Positions 1-7,427 of a stretch of DNA of 20,134 nt are shown here, one piece after another. The notes under the pieces are model-generated. The model saw nothing but the letters and a program-made list of their open reading frames with translations, was not told the origin of the DNA and did not search any database. Location: positions 1 to 20,134 of the forward strand of contig DFJD01000043.1 in NCBI GenBank assembly GCA_002372875.1, given 5' to 3'. The first letter of the stretch is position 1, and the number at the start of each line of letters is the position of its first letter. The position numbers and the translations under genes are program-made. The stretch comes from Clostridiales bacterium UBA3680 (GTDB lineage Bacteria; Bacillota; Clostridia; Lachnospirales; CAG-274).

Positions 1-107
1 TCCAGGATTCTGGGTACATATCAAAGTCTATGCCCTTTGAAATATCTATTTGTTTTTTATAGAAAGTTGCTTTTTATTGTATAAATCAGTGTTTCATCTG
101 TTGTTTT
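1..107. other. Left-edge region downstream of the HtrA pair, no confident gene
   Basis: AT-rich sequence following the stop codon of the minus-strand HtrA-like gene. I see no convincing hairpin terminator. On the minus strand a frame is open from about position 70 to the window edge and contains an ATG at 19-17, but there is no Shine-Dalgarno at a usable distance and too little sequence to recognise a product. It may be the very start of a further minus-strand gene or simply non-coding. Confidence 0.3.
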
Positions 108-1271
108 TTAGAAGCCCGTAGCCTTTTTCAGTGTTACCGGTACATCCGAGGATTTTCCGTCACGATATACGGTAAGGGTTACTGTGTCGCCTATCTTTGA
201 TTTTCTCAAGGTTTCAACAAGACCGTCTGCGGAAAATACGGGAGAGCCGTTATATGCCGTTATTACGTCGCCTTCCCTTAAACCTGCACTGTTTGCGCTT
301 CCGCCTAAGGTCACCTCACTGATATATACGCCCGCACCGGGGAGACCGTATTGCTTTGCCATATCCTCGGTTATTGTGGTTACCTTTACACCGAGGGTGG
401 GCGTTTCACCTGTTTGCATGATGCCCTCGACAACGGTTTTAACAATGTTTGACGGAATGGCATAACCGATACCCTCAACCGTTGTGTTGGAGACTTTTGT
501 TGTGTTTATACCTATTACGTAGCCGTCGCTGTTTACAAGAGCGCCGCCGTCATTACCGGGATTTATGGCGGCATCTGTCTGCATCATTTCAAGAGTTCCG
601 ATGTTTGTGTTAAGTTTTTTTGAGGTGGAGCTTACAATACCTTTTGTGGCGATATTGCCCTCTCCCAAAGCGTTACCTATTGCAATTACGGTCTCTCCTG
701 CTTGAGTTGTTGAAGAATCTCCAAGTTTTGCGACAGTTACGCTGTTTATGCCTTGCTCTTTAAGGTCGCTTTTGAGTACGGATATTACCGCAAGGTCATT
801 TGAAGCGTTTTTGCCCACAAGCGAGGCGTTTATAAGTTCGCTTTCACTTACGGAAACAAGAACATTCGTTGCTCCCGAGATAACGGAATTGTTTGTTACG
901 ATATAAACCTTTTCGTTATCTTCGTAGAATATAACACCCGAACCCGAGTATTGCGCTTCTTGAGTGCCGTAAAACCAGCTTTGAACATTGGCTTTGCTTG
1001 TTATGCATACAACTGACGGTTTTACCGCCTTTATAATATTTACCGTGTCCTGTGACGCCTGATCCATAAGCATGATCGCTTTCGTATCATCGCTTTGGTC
1101 TTTGTCTTCTGCGTTTATTGCGGGAGTTTCGACTTTGTTTATGGTGGTTTTAACGGTGTTTACCGTCTTTTTTACAAGTCCTTCGGCGAATGAATAGCCA
1201 AAGCCCACAACCGAGCCGAGTATTGCGCAGGCGAGGGCGCCTATTAACCAATTTCTGATTTTCTTTTTCAT
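108..1271 (-). CDS. HtrA/DegP-family membrane-anchored PDZ protein lacking catalytic His and Ser (predicted pseudoprotease)
   Basis: A 387-aa HtrA-family protein. Seen: a signal-anchor helix at residues 7-29, a short linker, a trypsin-like domain at about 75-285, and a C-terminal PDZ domain at about 292-383. The fold landmarks are retained (VYIVTNN, SNDLAVISV, GETVIAIGNALGEG, TDAAINPGN, GIGYAIPSN). However, the catalytic His position reads TNNSVI (Ser129) and the nucleophile motif GNSGG reads GNDGG (Asp241). Only the triad Asp159 remains. Both replacements differ from the usual codons at two bases, and the frame is open, so this looks like an evolved state and not a sequencing slip. The start ATG is preceded by AAGGGAG with 9-nt spacing. 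It lies 17 nt downstream of the active paralogue and is presumably co-transcribed. Inference: it is non-proteolytic and may act as a substrate or peptide sensor, chaperone or regulatory partner of the neighbouring HtrA. Confidence 0.9.
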   Translation of the reverse strand: MKKKIRNWLIGALACAILGSVVGFGYSFAEGLVKKTVNTVKTTINKVETPAINAEDKDQSDDTKAIMLMDQASQDTVNIIKAVKPSVVCITSKANVQSWFYGTQEAQYSGSGVIFYEDNEKVYIVTNNSVISGATNVLVSVSESELINASLVGKNASNDLAVISVLKSDLKEQGINSVTVAKLGDSSTTQAGETVIAIGNALGEGNIATKGIVSSTSKKLNTNIGTLEMMQTDAAINPGNDGGALVNSDGYVIGINTTKVSNTTVEGIGYAIPSNIVKTVVEGIMQTGETPTLGVKVTTITEDMAKQYGLPGAGVYISEVTLGGSANSAGLREGDVITAYNGSPVFSADGLVETLRKSKIGDTVTLTVYRDGKSSDVPVTLKKATGF

Positions 1272-1288
1272 TTGTTACGTCTCCCTTC

Positions 1289-2863
1289 TCAGAAGCCTTG
1301 ATTGAGGTTTGTCAATGTGACCGTTACTTCCGTGCTTTCGCCGTTTCTGATTATTGAAAGAGTTATCTTATCTCCGGGCTTATGAGTCTTTATTATTTCG
1401 GAAAGCTCTTCGGCTTTTGTTATGGTTTTTCCGTCAACGGCGGTTATTATATCATAGGGCATGACTCCGTATTCTTCGGCAGGAGTGCCTTCGCTGACCT
1501 GAGTAACAAAAACGCCGTCTGTGTCAATATGGTAAAGCTGTTTGAATTGCTCATTTATCGTGTATGTGGATACACCTAAGTAGGCATGTTCGACCGTTCC
1601 GTTTTCTATAAGTTCATCGGCGATCTTTGTGGCGGTGTTTGAAGGGATGGCATAGCCTATGCCCTCTATTGTTGTGCTTGCAAGTTTTGCCGAATTAACA
1701 CCTATTATTTCGCCCTCTGTGTTTACAAGAGCGCCTCCGCTGTTACCGGGGTTTATTGCCGCATCGGTCTGTATTGCATTATACTGTGTTCCGTCTATGT
1801 CAACTTCTTTGTTTGTTGTTGAAACAATGCCCACCGTGGCGGTTTTGCCTTGTCCTAAGGCGTTTCCCATAGCAATGACGGTCTCACCCATTTGAACTTT
1901 ATCGCTGTCGGTAAATGTGGCAACCTTGTACTCGACACCCGCTTCTTTGAGTTTATCCTTTGCTACGGATATTACGGCTATATCGGAGCTTGCATCCTTT
2001 CCGATGAGGTTTGCCTCCACCTGAGTTTCTCCGTCTAAGGATATTGTGCAAGAGGACGCGCCGTCAACAACGTGATTGTTGGTGATGATATAAACCTTGT
2101 TATCATCTTCCTTGTATATGATGCCGCTGCCTGCACCCTCTGCTTCGTAGACCTGGTTAAAGAAGCCTTGTGTTGTCTGCTTGATATTAATGTTGACAAC
2201 GGAATTCTGCGTGTTTTCAATAACCTTTGCTATTTCACTTTGTTTTGTGACAAGGTCGGTTTGAGTGTTTATAACGGGAGTGTTATTGTCGGTGTTCTCG
2301 CTTGTTTTTTCAAAATTGAAATTGGGTACGGCGTTTTCGGAAGTTCTTCCGCCCTTTAAACCGTATCCCAAGGAAAAGCCGAAAGCGGCACCGCAAAGGA
2401 TAAAGCCTGCAAGGGTTATTGCCACACTTTTGCCTTTTGAATTGTCCTTTTTGGGAGGCTGCTCATAGCTGTAGCCGTTAAAGTTTCCGTAAGGGTTGCT
2501 TTGGTAGCCGTCGTGGGCAGCGCTATTTTGCTGTTGGCCGTAAGCGGTGTTGTTTTGCTGTTGACCGTAGGCGGTGTTATTTTGTGCGCTTTGCCCGGGG
2601 TTATTGTAATAAGGGTTGGGAACAGAAGGGATCTGTCCCGGCTGCACGGTTTGACGCATATTTGCTTGTGAGTCCGTGTTGCCTTCAATTTGAGTTTGTA
2701 TGTTTTGTTGAGCCTGAAACTCCGAGTTTTCGGAACTTGCTTGTTGGGGCTTTGCAGATGTTTCGTTTATAACTGTCGCCGACTCCGTCAAAACGGATCC
2801 CGTGCCGGGTTCGTTCGGTGTATTTTGTGTTTGTTGATCTAATGTATTGTTGTTTTCGTCCAT
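1289..2863 (-). CDS. htrA: HtrA/DegP-like serine protease, membrane-anchored, with PDZ domain
   Basis: A 524-aa envelope quality-control protease. Residues 1-140 form a predicted cytoplasmic, low-complexity Gln/Asn/Pro-rich tail that includes two perfect NNTAYGQQQ repeats. A single transmembrane helix follows at about 146-168 (VAITLAGFILCGAAFGFSLG). The trypsin-like domain has the complete triad: His264 in TNNHVV, Asp294 in SSDIAVI, Ser375 in GNSGGAL. One PDZ domain (about 427-520, beginning near HAYLGV) ends the protein. This is the usual Gram-positive HtrA layout, with the catalytic domain outside the membrane, but the cytoplasmic extension is long. The start ATG has a strong RBS (AGGAGG, 8-nt spacing). 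It is first in a two-gene unit with the inactive paralogue 17 nt downstream. An extended -10 promoter lies upstream. In Firmicutes HtrA expression usually responds to envelope stress; no operator was recognised here. Confidence 0.93.
   Translation of the reverse strand: MDENNNTLDQQTQNTPNEPGTGSVLTESATVINETSAKPQQASSENSEFQAQQNIQTQIEGNTDSQANMRQTVQPGQIPSVPNPYYNNPGQSAQNNTAYGQQQNNTAYGQQQNSAAHDGYQSNPYGNFNGYSYEQPPKKDNSKGKSVAITLAGFILCGAAFGFSLGYGLKGGRTSENAVPNFNFEKTSENTDNNTPVINTQTDLVTKQSEIAKVIENTQNSVVNINIKQTTQGFFNQVYEAEGAGSGIIYKEDDNKVYIITNNHVVDGASSCTISLDGETQVEANLIGKDASSDIAVISVAKDKLKEAGVEYKVATFTDSDKVQMGETVIAMGNALGQGKTATVGIVSTTNKEVDIDGTQYNAIQTDAAINPGNSGGALVNTEGEIIGVNSAKLASTTIEGIGYAIPSNTATKIADELIENGTVEHAYLGVSTYTINEQFKQLYHIDTDGVFVTQVSEGTPAEEYGVMPYDIITAVDGKTITKAEELSEIIKTHKPGDKITLSIIRNGESTEVTVTLTNLNQGF
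2526..2579. repeat. 27-bp tandem duplication inside htrA
   Basis: Two adjacent 27-bp units (2526-2552 and 2553-2579), in frame, encode two copies of the nonapeptide NNTAYGQQQ in the cytoplasmic tail of HtrA. They differ at only a few bases, and a partial third copy may follow. Being a multiple of three, the unit can expand or contract without breaking the frame. Confidence 0.8.
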
Positions 2864-2897
2864 GATGTTTTCCTCCTTAATTTTTGTTTACGGTAGG

Positions 2898-2906
2898 ATA
2901 ATACCA
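2898..2906 (-). promoter_or_regulatory. Candidate extended -10 promoter of the htrA pair
   Basis: On the minus strand the 80-bp gap between the ABC permease and htrA contains TGGTATTAT: an extended -10 (TGn) followed by TATTAT, about 35 nt before the htrA start codon. No good -35 is present 17 nt upstream. No hairpin terminator separates it from the permease gene, so read-through from the plsC-ABC unit is also possible. Confidence 0.5.
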
Positions 2907-2943
2907 CTAAAAACTAAAAAATGTGTTAACAAATTATGAAGAT

Positions 2944-4338
2944 TTAAGGAAAAGTAAGTAAGGAATCGGATTCTTTTTCGGAAAATCCTTGTTCCTCTAA
3001 AAATGATGCAAGCTGTGACATTTTGTCGGCGGGAAATGTTAACGTCCTGTTGTAGCGCCAGTCTGCGGAAACGGAAACGTTGTATCTTCCGTAGTCGTCT
3101 CCGTTTAAATAATCAAAAAAGCTTATATCCGAAGGTATGTGGTTTTTGTCGAGATATTCGCATAATGTTTTCATTTTTTTGTTCAGTTCATTTTGTTGAG
3201 CGTTCTCATCTTGAAGGTGAAAGTAATAATAGTAGGGAGTGGACTCGTTATAGTAGTCTCCGTTTTTACTGTAAAGTGTTACGGATATTCTGCCTCCTAT
3301 GTTGCTTGTGTCTGTAAATATAAAAGAGTTTCTTCCGACACCGAAGCCCTCGCTTACATAGCCTGCATATTTAAATGCGAACAAAAAGGCGATAGTTGCC
3401 GCAAAAAATCCGAGAGAAAAAATGAAGCCTCTCATCGAACGGTTTTTTCGCGAAATTACGATGCTTATGATCGTGTAGAATATAGCCGCAACCAGAATGG
3501 CAGCCATTGCAGAGCCCATTGCGCCCCATTCGAAAATTACCGCCGTACACATAAAAAGAACTATGTATTTGAACAGATCGAAGGCGATAGCGTGTCCTAC
3601 CGTTTTGGCGTCTCTTTTTTTATAGAGGAACCAACAAAGGAAAATGACCAGGCAGGATATCAACATGTTAACAACGATATTCATAACCAAATCGAAATTC
3701 GATAAATCGTCAAAAACGTTGGGTACGCCCCAACAGGTAAAAATAGAGGGCAGTTTAAGGCCTCGTGTTATTCCCGAGGGACGGGCTATGTTGTTTTTGA
3801 AAAAAAGCTTGGGCGCGGCGCTGAAAAGACCTGCCAAAATTACGGAAAAATACACACATTCCGCACTTCGTCCGCAGCAGGTGTTTGAAAGTATCGCAAC
3901 GGATACGGCGAAAAGCTCCAGTACAAAGGGCAAAAACAAACTGGCTGTGATCTGTGCCGTTTCGTCGTCACCTATTGAGGATTCGAGTATTGCAACGATC
4001 AGGCATATAAGGGTCGAAAAACAAAATGGCAGGATATAACCGAGCAAGAGTGTGAAAAGCTTGGTTACATATCTTTGCTTTGCACTCATAGGCAAAGATT
4101 GTATCATATCGCAAAGCCTTGAGTCACTCATGTCGCAAAAAGTGTTCTTCACCGCCAAAACGGACATAAAATAGGCTATGGCAAAGAGCAGACAGCCGAT
4201 CCCGATAAAAGGGGATATATCCGCCAAAATTCCCAAAACCGTCATGCCGAGGCCGACAGCCGAGAGTATCGAATGTATGATAAAAAGCTTTTTTTGAAGG
4301 ATCAGGTTTGCTCTGACGGTTTTAAGAGTTCTGTTCAT
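2944..4338 (-). CDS. ABC-2-type transporter permease with C-terminal soluble domain
   Basis: A 464-aa polytopic membrane protein. The first roughly 330 residues contain many hydrophobic helices (for example about 18-36, 42-62, 90-114, 130-150, 220-240, 252-310). The last 120 or so residues (about 345-464) are hydrophilic and Tyr/Asp-rich, without membrane helices, and probably form an extracytoplasmic or juxtamembrane domain. Its start lies inside the end of the ATPase gene (17-nt overlap), behind GGAG with 10-nt spacing, so translation is probably coupled. Together the two genes encode a minimal exporter of the YtrB/YtrC or BcrA type. The substrate cannot be read from sequence; peptide, antibiotic or lipid export are all possible. 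The family assignment rests on topology and on the adjacent ATPase, not on a diagnostic motif. Confidence 0.8.
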   Translation of the reverse strand: MNRTLKTVRANLILQKKLFIIHSILSAVGLGMTVLGILADISPFIGIGCLLFAIAYFMSVLAVKNTFCDMSDSRLCDMIQSLPMSAKQRYVTKLFTLLLGYILPFCFSTLICLIVAILESSIGDDETAQITASLFLPFVLELFAVSVAILSNTCCGRSAECVYFSVILAGLFSAAPKLFFKNNIARPSGITRGLKLPSIFTCWGVPNVFDDLSNFDLVMNIVVNMLISCLVIFLCWFLYKKRDAKTVGHAIAFDLFKYIVLFMCTAVIFEWGAMGSAMAAILVAAIFYTIISIVISRKNRSMRGFIFSLGFFAATIAFLFAFKYAGYVSEGFGVGRNSFIFTDTSNIGGRISVTLYSKNGDYYNESTPYYYYFHLQDENAQQNELNKKMKTLCEYLDKNHIPSDISFFDYLNGDDYGRYNVSVSADWRYNRTLTFPADKMSQLASFLEEQGFSEKESDSLLTFP

Positions 4339-5233
4339 TTCTCATCATCTCCATTTCGTTTACAAAAAGCTCCTCCAAATTTACGGGGATAATGTCAAAA
4401 ACTTCCCATTTAAAGGGGGCAAAAAGTTCTCTTGCTTTTTCGGGGGTGCCTTTAAATGTAAATGTGGTTACAGAGCCGACGGTGTTAAAGGAGGAAATTG
4501 CATCGGATACGGCAAATACCGCCTCCCGAGTGATCTCTTCTCCGAGTTTTACGGCTTGTATTTTGCACATTCCGCTGTAGTTGTCGCTTAAATTGCGGGC
4601 AAAGAGAAGTTTTCCTCCGTAGAGAAACATGGCGCAGTCACACAATTCGTTTATTTCCGCAAGAGAATGAGAAGATATTATAACGGTGGCACCCGTATCC
4701 GACATGTGTTCGGCGATAGCCTTTCTTACATAGAGCTTTGCCGACGGATCGAGTCCGTCAAAGGCTTCATCAAACATAATGTATTTCGTGTTGCAGGCAA
4801 GACCTATAATTACAATGGCCTGTCTTTTCATTCCCTTTGAAAATGTGTCAAGCCGTCTGTTAAGAGGGAGCTTGAACACATTGTTCATGGACAGAAAGAT
4901 CTCATCCGAAAATGTGGGGTAAAAGACGGAATAGTATTCTTTAAGCTCGCTGAGAGTATAATGGGTGAATTGTACCGTTTCGTCGTTTACAAAAAATATT
5001 TTGGATTTTGCCGCAGGGTTGTCAAATACATCTTCTCCGTCTATGAAAACGGTTCCGCTGTCGGCTTTATACACTCCGCTTATTATTCTCATAAGGGTGG
5101 ATTTGCCTGCTCCGTTTGAGCCCATAAAGCCGTAGGAGCAGCATTCGGGAATATCGAAAGAAACGTCGTTAAGGGCAAGCGTTTCGTTTTTCCCTTCTTT
5201 GAACTTAAGTGAAATGTTTTTTATCTCTATCAT
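4322..5233 (-). CDS. ABC transporter ATP-binding protein
   Basis: A 303-aa ATPase subunit that energises the adjacent permease at the cytoplasmic membrane face. Seen: Walker A GSNGAGKST (residues 38-46), a degenerate signature FSKGMKRQ (131-138) in place of LSGGQ, Walker B YIMFDE (151-156) followed by the D-loop GLDP, and the switch His189 in IISSHS. The usual Q-loop Gln is not evident: the region reads FFVNDETVQF. The FSKGM-type signature is common in ABC-2 exporters of the YtrB/BcrA type in Firmicutes. A C-terminal extension of about 90 residues follows the nucleotide-binding domain. The start ATG overlaps the plsC stop codon (ATGA), and the 3' end overlaps the permease start, so all three genes form one coupled unit. 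Confidence 0.93.
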   Translation of the reverse strand: MIEIKNISLKFKEGKNETLALNDVSFDIPECCSYGFMGSNGAGKSTLMRIISGVYKADSGTVFIDGEDVFDNPAAKSKIFFVNDETVQFTHYTLSELKEYYSVFYPTFSDEIFLSMNNVFKLPLNRRLDTFSKGMKRQAIVIIGLACNTKYIMFDEAFDGLDPSAKLYVRKAIAEHMSDTGATVIISSHSLAEINELCDCAMFLYGGKLLFARNLSDNYSGMCKIQAVKLGEEITREAVFAVSDAISSFNTVGSVTTFTFKGTPEKARELFAPFKWEVFDIIPVNLEELFVNEMEMMRNEQNS

Positions 5234-5958
5234 TTGTTCTCTTTCACCTCCGAGAAAACAATTTGCTCGACCCTTTTCGGAAGTTCATTCAGCTCTTCCT
5301 TTGTAAGGTTTTCCGTGAAAATGGGTTTGTGTATTGTCAGTTTTACGGTGCACGGACGGATATAGCCGTGGGGATTTGCCTCGAAGGCTTTATAACTTCC
5401 GTCTATGGAAACAGGAACTATTGGCGCATTTGATTTTGTTGCAAGTCGAAAACTGCCTGCTTTGAATTCGTGTCTCGGACCGCCTTTGCTTCTTGTACCC
5501 TCGGGAAATATCACCATGTTTTTCCCTTCTTTAAGCAGTTTTATTCCGTCTACGATGGTTTTTGCCTGCTGCTTCATATCGCTTCTGTCAATGAAAAGGC
5601 AATGTATAGTTCTCATCCAGCGAGATAAGAGAGGTATTTTTGAAAGTTCCTTTTTTGCAACGAAGCCTTTTTCCACGGGGATATAGCCTAAAAGTACAAG
5701 TATGTCAAAATCGCTTTGATGGTTGGAAACGAAGAGTATACCCTTTTTGTCGGGAATGTTTTCCGCACCCTTGACCTCGACTTTGACACCTGCCGCCTTT
5801 AATCGTCTTTTTCCCCAAAGAGTCACGGAGTCGGCGGCGTATTTAAGGTGTTTCTCGTTTTGTCCTGTCAAGGAATAGTACTTTAGTATGGCTATTCTTC
5901 TTAAATAAAGGGAAAGAGAAATAAAGCTTCTCGTCCACCATATCGCTGTTTTTAACAT
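5230..5958 (-). CDS. plsC: 1-acyl-sn-glycerol-3-phosphate acyltransferase (PlsC family)
   Basis: A 242-aa lysophosphatidate acyltransferase. It transfers an acyl chain to the sn-2 position of lysophosphatidic acid to give phosphatidic acid, the phospholipid precursor, at the inner face of the membrane. Seen: the catalytic HX4D motif NHQSDFD (His80, Asp85), the substrate-binding PEGTRS motif (152-157), and a hydrophobic N terminus. I chose the ATG at 5958, and not an in-frame ATG 13 codons upstream, because AAAGGAG lies 6 nt before it. It is the first gene of the plsC-ATPase-permease unit, and its TGA overlaps the ATPase ATG. A promoter with a 17-bp spacer lies upstream. The pairing with an ABC exporter suggests, as inference only, an envelope or lipid connection. 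Confidence 0.93.
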   Translation of the reverse strand: MLKTAIWWTRSFISLSLYLRRIAILKYYSLTGQNEKHLKYAADSVTLWGKRRLKAAGVKVEVKGAENIPDKKGILFVSNHQSDFDILVLLGYIPVEKGFVAKKELSKIPLLSRWMRTIHCLFIDRSDMKQQAKTIVDGIKLLKEGKNMVIFPEGTRSKGGPRHEFKAGSFRLATKSNAPIVPVSIDGSYKAFEANPHGYIRPCTVKLTIHKPIFTENLTKEELNELPKRVEQIVFSEVKENK

Positions 5959-6028
5959 AATTTCTCCTTTAAATTCGGGATTATTTTTGGTTAACAATAA
6001 AATTTTTCTTTTATATTTTGTCTATTTG

Positions 6029-6037
6029 TGGTAAAAT
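6029..6037 (+). promoter_or_regulatory. Candidate extended -10 promoter for the rsmB operon
   Basis: Plus-strand TGGTAAAAT (TGn extended -10 plus TAAAAT), preceded by TTG, lies about 80 nt before rsmB. No good -35 box is visible. The element mirrors the minus-strand TTGTGGTATAAC of the divergent plsC promoter, giving an inverted pair of TTGTGGTA motifs in the shared intergenic region. Confidence 0.45.
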
Positions 6038-6075
6038 GAATAAGTATGTTTTAAACTATATACATCTAATTATTA

Positions 6076-6104
6076 GTTATACCACAATTTATTTTTTTTG
6101 TCTA
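6076..6104 (-). promoter_or_regulatory. Promoter of the plsC-ABC unit
   Basis: On the minus strand: -35 TAGACA (6104-6099), an exact 17-bp spacer, then -10 TATAAC (6081-6076) with an upstream TGG giving an extended -10. The predicted leader to plsC is about 110 nt. The site overlaps the region driving rsmB in the other direction. Confidence 0.65.
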
Positions 6105-6118
6105 TGAGATTTTAAAGT

Positions 6119-7423
6119 ATGAATGAAAGAGACCTGGCACAATTTATAATAACGGATATATTCGAAACAGGCGCATATAACAACATAATTCTGAGTAAGA
6201 CTCTTTCAAAAGAGAACCTGTCTTCCGAGAAAAGGGCTTTTGTTACGGAGCTTGTAAACGGCACACTCAGAAGACTTATAACCATTGACTATGTGCTCTC
6301 TCTTTTTTCCAAAACGAAAAAAGAGAAAATGCGCCCTTTTATACTAAATACTTTGCGTGTGGCAATATATCAGATCTTGTTTATGCCGACGGTGCCCGAC
6401 AGCGCGGCCTGTAACGAGGCGGTGAAAAACACCAAGGCTCACCGCTTTGAAAGACTTTCGGGGTTTGTTAACGGGGTGCTAAGAAACATATCAAGACAAA
6501 AGGATAATATAGATTACACGGGGGCAACGGCGGCGCAAACCCTTTCCCGTAGATATTCCGTACCCGAGTTTGTGGTCGGCTATTGGCTTGAGAGCAAAAC
6601 GGAAAAAGAAACAGAAAAGCTTTGTGCCTCTCTTTGCGAATATCCGAGGATATATATAAGAGTGAACACTTTGAAAACGAGCGCCAAAGAGCTTAAGCAG
6701 AGACTTATTGCGGAAAATGTTACCGTTTGCGATACGATCGTGCCCGAAGTGTTGGAAATAAGCAAAACGGGAAATATTGCGGAGCTTTCGTCATTCAAAG
6801 AAGGAATGTTTTTTGTGTCGGATCTGGCTGCCTGCCTCGTTACCCATATTACGGATGTAAAACCCGGGCAGACCGTTGCAGACCTTTGTGCCGCTCCCGG
6901 AGGAAAAAGCTTTTCTCTTGCAATGAAAATGCAAAACAAAGGAAAAATTTATTCCTGCGACATATATGAGCATAAAACAGAACTTATAGAAAAGGGAGCA
7001 AAACGACTGGGTATAGATATAATAGAGCCGACAATTTCCGATGCTTGTGTAACAAACGAGGATCTGAAGGCGGATGTTGTTTTGATAGATGCGCCCTGTT
7101 CGGGGCTCGGACTTTTGAAAAGAAAGCCCGATATAGCCTTTAACCGCAATAAGGAAGATATAGACACGCTTGCGGCGCTTCAAAGAAAAATACTTGAGGC
7201 GAGCATACCTCTTGTTAAAGACGGTGGCAAGATAGTCTATTCCACCTGTACTATATCAAAAAAAGAAAATGGGGATAATGTTGAATATATCCGCAAAAAA
7301 TACGGCTTAAAGGCGGTGCCTTTTTCGCTGCCGGGAAAGGGAGAAAACTGCGGAGAGGCTGAAATTTTGCCGGGAGACTATTCAAATGACGGCTTTTATG
7401 TTGCCGTTTTGGAAAAGGTGTGA
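6119..7423 (+). CDS. rsmB: 16S rRNA (cytosine(967)-C5)-methyltransferase RsmB
   Basis: A 434-aa SAM-dependent m5C methyltransferase acting on C967 of 16S rRNA. Seen: an N-terminal NusB-like RNA-binding helical domain (about 1-130), then a Rossmann methyltransferase domain with the SAM-binding motif DLCAAPGGKS (255-264). Motif IV is DAPCSGLG (Cys327) and motif VI is YSTCTIS, carrying the nucleophile Cys377. Length matches the family. The QD pair usually found before the SAM motif reads SD here (FFVSDLAACL). The Shine-Dalgarno before the ATG is weak. It is the first gene of the rsmB-rlmN-prpC-prkC-rsgA operon, an order well known from Firmicutes, where fmt often precedes it; fmt is absent here. 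Confidence 0.95.
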   Translation: MNERDLAQFIITDIFETGAYNNIILSKTLSKENLSSEKRAFVTELVNGTLRRLITIDYVLSLFSKTKKEKMRPFILNTLRVAIYQILFMPTVPDSAACNEAVKNTKAHRFERLSGFVNGVLRNISRQKDNIDYTGATAAQTLSRRYSVPEFVVGYWLESKTEKETEKLCASLCEYPRIYIRVNTLKTSAKELKQRLIAENVTVCDTIVPEVLEISKTGNIAELSSFKEGMFFVSDLAACLVTHITDVKPGQTVADLCAAPGGKSFSLAMKMQNKGKIYSCDIYEHKTELIEKGAKRLGIDIIEPTISDACVTNEDLKADVVLIDAPCSGLGLLKRKPDIAFNRNKEDIDTLAALQRKILEASIPLVKDGGKIVYSTCTISKKENGDNVEYIRKKYGLKAVPFSLPGKGENCGEAEILPGDYSNDGFYVAVLEKV

Positions 7424-7427
7424 TATT

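Noticed and set aside
1..107. Partial minus-strand gene at the left edge
   Set aside because: About 70 nt of open frame with an ATG at 19-17, but no RBS and too short to recognise; not supportable as a gene.
3193..3705. Open frames on the plus strand opposite the permease, HtrA and RNase Y genes
   Set aside because: They lie entirely antisense to well-supported genes, have no RBS or recognisable domains, and have the composition expected of complementary-strand shadows.
5959..5997. Longer start for plsC, 13 codons upstream
   Set aside because: No RBS before it, and the strong AAAGGAG 6 nt before the ATG at 5958 lies inside the extension.
7386..7427. Earlier start for rlmN inside rsmB
   Set aside because: It would overlap rsmB by 38 nt; the ATG at 7428 has a proper RBS and the family-typical N terminus.
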